Of a stretch of DNA of 64,000 nt, positions 58,051-64,000 are shown piece by piece. This DNA is from Merluccius polli (Eukaryota > Chordata > Actinopteri > Gadiformes > Merlucciidae), in assembly GCA_030340625.1 (NCBI GenBank), contig JAOPHQ010005419.1:77501-141500 (forward strand), read 5' to 3'. A model generated the notes under the pieces. The model worked only from the letters and a program-made list of their open reading frames with translations. It did no database searches and had not been told where the DNA came from. A program made the position numbers and the translations under genes. Numbering within the stretch: position 1 is the first letter of the stretch; every line of letters starts with the position of its first letter.

Positions 58051-58927
58051 CCCCCCCATATGTTAAACTCTGCACCAGCGGAGACTTGAGGGGATTAATG
58101 CATGGGTGAGCGCTTTGACAGCGGAGCAGGAGAGCGAGGTGATGGTAGACACAGAAGTGTAGATACCGCACAGGAAAACTAAGGACACAGCGTTCACACC
58201 GGTGAGGGTTTTTTGGGTGTCTTTGGTCTCACGTGGGATGTGTTATATTTGTCGGAGGAAGTGTTTTTATATTACGTGTCTGTGTTTTTTTTTTACTAGA
58301 AATATATTTTGCAGTCCCCTTGCCAGTGGAGGATAAGGCCCTGCTGCTGACACACGCATACGCACACGCACACACACACACACACACAAAGGGAGACATC
58401 TGCTGTTCTGCCTCCGACTCTCCTGCTGTATCTCTCTGTCTTGTTTCCCCCCCCATGTCTTCTCACTCACACATGCAGTAAAGAAACAGTAAAATATGTC
58501 TTTTGCAAAACAGTATTATATCAGAGGGACATAATATAGCATTTCAAAGCTGGCGCACAGACAGCGCGTGTGTGTGTGTGTGTGTGTTTGGTACGGCGGA
58601 GGAATAAAGACGTCTGATTTTAGCACATTTTGGAGTCACAGCCATAAAATTATGATAAAGTGATACTTCATTTAGTAGCGGGACTTTATTGTCCACACTG
58701 CCAGTAACAATGATGACGATCGATAACGTCAGTGATTGCGGTCAGCGGGGAACATAAAGTTGGATGCCGCAGTAAAGTTGGCAAGTATCCAATATGTGAG
58801 GAACTTGACTGCGGTAGAGAGCGGCGAGCGGAGACAGCGAGCAGTTGTTGGATCCCCCAGCGTCAGTTAAGTCTGGGAACATTAGGTTTCCACATGGACG
58901 AATGCGATGGCAAAAAAAGTGACCTAT

Positions 58928-59029
<102 letters not shown>

Positions 59030-59800
59030 TGCTGCAATGCGATGTGACGAATGTGACTCCCGAAAAAACTCCCGATGTTGCACAATTCACCTCAGGTCTG
59101 AGAAACGGCGATGGCGAGATCGTAGGGAAGAATTCAAAAAAAAAAAAACACAAGTGAGAGAGACAGCGTACACAATTTAGAAACATAAAAGGCCAAAAAT
59201 ACAAAAGGCATAGTGTTCACAGCGTAGCGCGGACAGATGAGAGAGGGAGGGACTGAAGAGTTAAAAGAGACAGAGAACAGAGGGTGGTGGAGGAGAGGGG
59301 CGCAGTGGCTGACACACACACACACACACACCAAAGTCAATGATCACAACTATTAGACGAGCGCCCATAGCGCGCAACATCTGTACCGCCGACAGACAGC
59401 GAACGCCTCTGTTCTAGACACTAGTTAACCCCTACCGGCTAATTAATGGCATGTCAAATTATACGCTTTGGATAAAGGGTGCATGCAAATAAAATGAAAT
59501 AACATTAATAACAACAGGTATCCACAGATACTCTGTGAATACCTGATAAATGGGGAAAAAAATGTCATTTCATGCTGATGGCATGAAACTCTCCAAAAGC
59601 CTCACAAAGAAAATCAATCCATAACAAAGAAAAACATATCAACACCAACAAGTGACACGCTGCAGGTTTTAATAACATGAGCAAGAAGCTGTCGTTAATC
59701 AATACTTCGTTAGATGCAGCCGCACACAACACCGCCGGTCCGAGCCAATAGGTGAGGAAATGTGCCAGAGAAAAGAGAGAGCTATCGATCTATCTGGGGT

Positions 59801-59823
59801 TCAAAAAAAAAAAAAAAAAAAAA
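59801..59823. repeat. Poly-A run
   Basis: About 21 A. Confidence 0.9.
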
Positions 59824-59988
59824 TGAAACGGTTATTTGAGAGCGAATTTGCTCTGGAGATTGAAACCGAATCAATACGCAGGTTTACCGTGAACTTGGCC
59901 TTCGGGAGTTCGGTCTTGAGCGAGTCTTACTTGGCATTTTTCAAGAAACGGGGGCCGAATTTGCAGCAAGACAAACTACACTATAAAC

Positions 59989-60290
59989 CAGTGGTTCCCA
60001 ACCTCGGGGGCCGGGACCCCACTTGGGGTCCCCTGATATGTGTATGGGGTCGCAGGATATTGCTGACATAAGCTATAGATATCTGATGATCCATTTTAGC
60101 AATATTATTATTATTATTTCTTTAAAAGGTCTCATAGACGTCCTGTATATACGAACTGACAGCCTAATGATTCATAGCCACGAGCAAACTACTACTCATC
60201 ACTTAGTGTGTAGTAGAGCGATGCGATTACATACACATAACAATTTGTGTGGATGCAGATGCACAAAAGTTAATGTTGGGGTTTTAGCTA
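59989..60290 (+). mobile_element. hAT-like nonautonomous element
   Basis: Starts CAGTGGTTCCCAACCTCGGG and carries GGGACCCCACTTGGGGTCCC, a short palindrome, then ATTCATAGCCACGAGCAAAC and TACTCATCACTTAGTG. The right end is not clear. Confidence 0.7.
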
Positions 60291-61724
60291 AAACACATAA
60301 AAACATTGCAGCATTTAAATGCATGATGTGGTTGAAACTGGGAAAGTCAGATATTTTGGATTTAGTCATTTAAGAGATGCTGTGATCCAAAGTGACTACA
60401 GATACAGGTAGAGATACGCAGCAGGCAGAGGGTTGAGTGTCAAGCCAAGCGCTGCTTACAGGTACAAATATCATGTGACACAATGTCTGAAACCGTTACG
60501 CAGGGTAACGCATCTTTAAAAAAAGTTCTCTTTTGGCACAACATATGTGAACATTTGGCTCTCTATGGCTCTTAAAGTTTAGGCACTAGTCACTAGGATA
60601 GCAAACGACATTTATCAATACTGAAAAATGGAAATAACACAAGTAGAGATTGTGTCGGAGGTTGAACGGTGCAGCATTTCTGTATTGGCAAAGCGAGAGG
60701 AACAACCGAAGCAAACGAGGATAGCAGAGGCAAACAGAGTGTGAGCGGCACTGTCACAGGGAGGACATTTCCCTTTGACACTAAACCGACCTAAGCAGCA
60801 TCTCCAGGGAGCAGGAAGGGTTGGTTAGGGCAAGACATGTTGTTTCCACAGCAAAGGAGTAAAAAAACAAGTCATGCGGCGGTCAGTGAAGAAGAGCCAC
60901 GCTGAGCTCAATACTATTTTTATATTCCGGCCAACGACTGTAACTCAGACCAATTGTTCCGATTTAGTTTGGTCAAATCAGTCGACAATGCATGCAGCTG
61001 ATAATGGACGGCACATGAATAGTAATTATAATATCATTATATATGCAGAATATGATTAAAATACATTCCATAATTTCCCCCGGGGATTCATAAAGTATCC
61101 ATTTATCTATCTTGTACTGCATGGCTGGTTTACCTACTTCCAATGCTACAAACTGGTTGAATCCAATACCAATATGTATTTTCTATATTGGCTATATAGA
61201 GACTGAGCATGTATTATAGCATGTAGCATAACCGCTGGACCAGCTGACCCCAACCTTTGTGGCCTTCTTTGTGTCTTTACCCTGCAAATACGTGCTAATG
61301 GAAGTCTAATGGGCAAGCTAATGGGCTAATGAGGTACATGCTACACTGTGGGCCCCTTGACCCCTGGACCCTCTCCCTTTGGAGACTTTCAGCTGAGTCG
61401 GCAGAAGTGTTGCCTTGAAATTACATTCTCCAACTAGGCTACAATTTCACACCTCGCCGCCGTTTATCCCTCTCTACTATTCACACGCTGTAAAACCCAG
61501 TCAAATTTGGGACAGTTAAAATGACGTCCTGTTTGCAATACCTCAGAATCAGCTCTTTCCAAAATCATCCCATCCTAAACACAACACAGGCTGTCGGGGA
61601 ACGGGGACGGCACTTAAATGCCGCAACGCTTAACGAGGCACAAAAAGCAAAAAAAAACATAATGACACACCCAAAAAAAGACCAGCCGACCCAGAGAAGA
61701 GCCTTATTCATCATTTCTGACGGT

Positions 61725-61812
61725 GCTGTTGATGCATTGGGTAAAAGCGTCCTCCAAACAGCATTAATATAGCAGACGCTGTTATCCAAAGCGACAGTTG
61801 CAGTGATTTAAA
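61725..61812 (-). mobile_element. SINE tail fragments in tandem
   Basis: TTGGGTAAAAGCGTCCTCCA on plus is a SINE tail in one direction, and AGCAGACGCTGTTATCCAAA with GCGACAGTTGCAG is the tail in the other, 20 bp apart. They form a small inverted pair. Confidence 0.5.
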
Positions 61813-61934
61813 CAATCTTCTACTACGCGATGCACACGTCGCATTATACAACGCTTTTCAATGCATCCATTCTCTGTGCTGTCCTCTCTCTCTCACCCAC
61901 CACCTCCATTCAATCTCCCAGCATTCACCTCTTC

Positions 61935-62000
61935 TTCTCCTCCTCCTCCTCCTCCTCCTCCTCCTCCTCCTCCTCCTCCTCCTCCTCCTCCTCCTCCTCC
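61935..62000. repeat. (CCT)n microsatellite
   Basis: About 21 CTC units, preceded by C/T-rich sequence from 61880. Confidence 0.96.
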
Positions 62001-62809
62001 CATGTGTCCCACTCCATTTATTCCTACAGCACCTCCACCCCAAACATCCCTCTGATATGGGGGAGTGTGTGAGTCCGGGGACTTCAGGGCGCCTTAGTTG
62101 GGGAGTTGGAGGGGGAGATAATTGGCTTCAACAACCGGCACTGCGGCATCCGCTTGTCACTCAGTTTTGTACGGCTCCTGCGCTCTAAGGTAAGGCTTTG
62201 ATAGCTTTACACGGAGGGGGGGGAGGGGGGGCGCGCTGCTCCGAGTCACAGTTCAACCTGCCGGTGTCTCGTTACCGCTTTGCTTTGCGCCGTACTTCCG
62301 GCGCCCTCGGCGGCCTTGAGCTGGTGTACGCGCGGACCACACAATGCTTCACGCTGCAAAGGTTAAGGATGTACAAGACAGCACTGGAGGGCATCTTCAA
62401 AAGACCAAATGAACACAGCGGGAATATAGTTGTAAAAAATAAAAATCTTCATGGCGGTGCAACCACTAAGACACGCCACAGCTCCAAGACGGTTGCTTCG
62501 TCGGCTTGTATGAAATGTGTCTTAATAATGCATACGGTACTGTTAAGGTCAATGTAATACATAAGCAATTCATGATTTGCCTTGAAGTGGAAAGTACAAA
62601 GTCCTCTTAAATAGAAGTTAAGTAGCACTTCAATAAAAGCACAGAAGTGTCACTTAAAGGCCAGACTTCAGAGAGCGAAAGTTATTTTCAGCCCTGGCTC
62701 AGAACATGTTTGAGCGAAGTCACTCCGCAGAGCGCCAACCACTCAGTGTCGTGTCGTCGTCGTCGGTCCCTCACTGTCTTTGTATCTGGAGTCGCATCAT
62801 GTCATGCTG

Positions 62810-62840
62810 GGGGGGGCGGGGGGGGGGGGGGGGGGGGGGT
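62810..62840. repeat. Poly-G run
   Basis: G run of about 30 with one C. Confidence 0.9.
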
Positions 62841-62959
62841 GGAGGGGGAGAGGAGAGCTGCCCAGCATGTCTGGAGTCGTCCTTGGCACCAAGGGCAGAG
62901 GTTTGTGGCCGCTGAAAGGTCGCCGCCGCCGCCGCGCACCGTGATGTGATTAATAGAGA

Positions 62960-63010
62960 TCTCTCTCTCTCCCTCTCCCTCTCTCTCTCTCCCTCTCCCT
63001 CTCTCTCTCA
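62960..63010. repeat. CT-rich tract
   Basis: CTCTCTCTCC units repeat. The AGATCTCTCTCTC at its start and CTCTCTCAGAGAGAT at its end make a short fold-back. Confidence 0.85.
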
Positions 63011-64000
63011 GAGAGATTGAAAGGCATTAAAAGGATCCATCGAAGTCGGAGCATCCGCATTTGTGCGCGCATCTTTTTTCCTCATATTCAGGCAATAAAA
63101 AAGGAAAAAAAACACACCTGCAGGATACTAATTAAACTTTATGCAAAACAGCCGCCCAAGGACCCCCCCCGCGCCCCCCTCCTCCCCCCGCCCACCCACC
63201 CCACAATCACACCTGCCTCCTTGTTAGCATTCTGGCGTTTCAAAGCCACTGGCCTTCTCCACACGTTTGGCGCTCTTCATCTGCAAGGACAGCCGGCTAA
63301 GCAGCTTTTGGACATTAGCTGTCACTTTTAGATGGCCTTCTTCTGTGCGGCTTGCGTGCGTGTCGCAGTTGTGAACTGTTTCTGTCGTATGGCGTCAGTC
63401 ACCTTCCAGCTTGGGAGTGGGATAACTACGCAACACTGTCTCGTCTTGTCGTGTCTTGTCTCTTGTCTGTCTTCAAACAAACAACATTTTCTTCTGCCGT
63501 CAGCGACGAGCAATAACAAACCAACCGCTGAACCACCACAATACAGAGGGGGACATTTGTTGGGGGTCTGCACCAAACAGACTTGTTTTGTTACATCTAG
63601 AGAGATTCATAAGTGTGTTATCAATTTACATTCACACATTGTACCTTTATCAAAAAATATGGCTATGGATATTGCACTTGGCCATATTGCGATTTCGATA
63701 ATATTTCGATGAATTGTTCAGCTCTAATGTTGATCATGGATGTTACGATGAGGGATAACGTTGTCTGCATTGTAGCCCACGCATTAGGATGCATGCAAGT
63801 CACTTCACAAGTATCCTATTATGTTCACTTTTCTATGCGACAATTCACCATTTAAATGTATACTCCCACATAAACGCTTAATCACACTACATAATATTAT
63901 ACCCCAATTATGCGGCCATCGCCGGTCAAAAACCTGTGAACCAAAAATCCCCGACACATACGTATATAAATATGAATCATAATAAATGTGTCCGCATGCA

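Noticed and set aside
62198..62557. 119-codon plus frame
   Set aside because: It starts in a G-rich tract and shows no domain; neighbouring frames are equally open.

Overview
The window reads as a gene-poor piece of a ray-finned fish (teleost) nuclear genome. The evidence is spliced vertebrate genes with fish-like protein sequence, tRNA-derived fish SINEs, an L2-type LINE, a Tc1/mariner transposon, hAT-like and TTAA-target MITEs, and an exceptionally high load of short tandem repeats. Species cannot be named from the sequence; the microsatellite density resembles what is known for cod-like fishes, but that is not diagnostic. There are no prokaryotic genes, no CRISPR array and no operons. About 1.3 kb of host coding sequence is recognisable in 64 kb, plus one 1.04 kb transposase.

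Two host genes are supported exon by exon. fndc5 (the irisin precursor) lies on the plus strand, with five exons at 8392-8507, 9918-10122, 16980-17070, 19207-19340 and 21491-21532 and a 3' UTR to about 23030. Its signal-peptide exon was not found. As printed, the third recognised exon has one extra base just before the membrane segment, which breaks the frame. The 3' end of the fourth exon, splice donor included, is copied in tandem inside the next intron.

ldlrap1 (ARH, the clathrin adaptor for LDL receptors) lies on the minus strand in tail-to-tail orientation with fndc5. It has eight exons between 48534 and 29317: 48534-48392, 46321-46209, 39604-39490, 39118-39046, 38472-38386, 37617-37490, 36145-36111 and 29326-29317. 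Exon 1 was not found and is presumably in the long upstream stretch or beyond the right edge. All exon phases agree. The PTB domain is well preserved, but the predicted tail has no clathrin box and stops right after Arg-Leu-Ala, inside the AP-2-binding motif known from mammalian ARH.

Layout: 1-8391, noncoding DNA upstream of the first recognised fndc5 exon, including a 1.1 kb minisatellite of 40-bp units; 8392-23030, fndc5; 23030-26950, intergenic with SINEs and a hAT MITE with perfect 8-bp target duplications; 26950-48534, ldlrap1, with an L2 LINE fragment, an intact DD36E Tc1/mariner element, MITEs and a CpG-rich unique block in its introns; 48535-64000, ldlrap1 intron 1 or upstream DNA, made of SINEs, MITEs, hAT fragments and microsatellites with no recognised gene.

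The two genes are not known to act together. FNDC5 is a membrane protein whose fibronectin III ectodomain is shed as irisin; LDLRAP1 is a cytosolic endocytic adaptor. The most notable observations are changes in the genes themselves (frameshift, exon-end tandem duplication, shortened adaptor tail, microsatellites acting as splice-site polypyrimidine tracts) and the apparently intact transposon. I found no convincing new multi-gene system.
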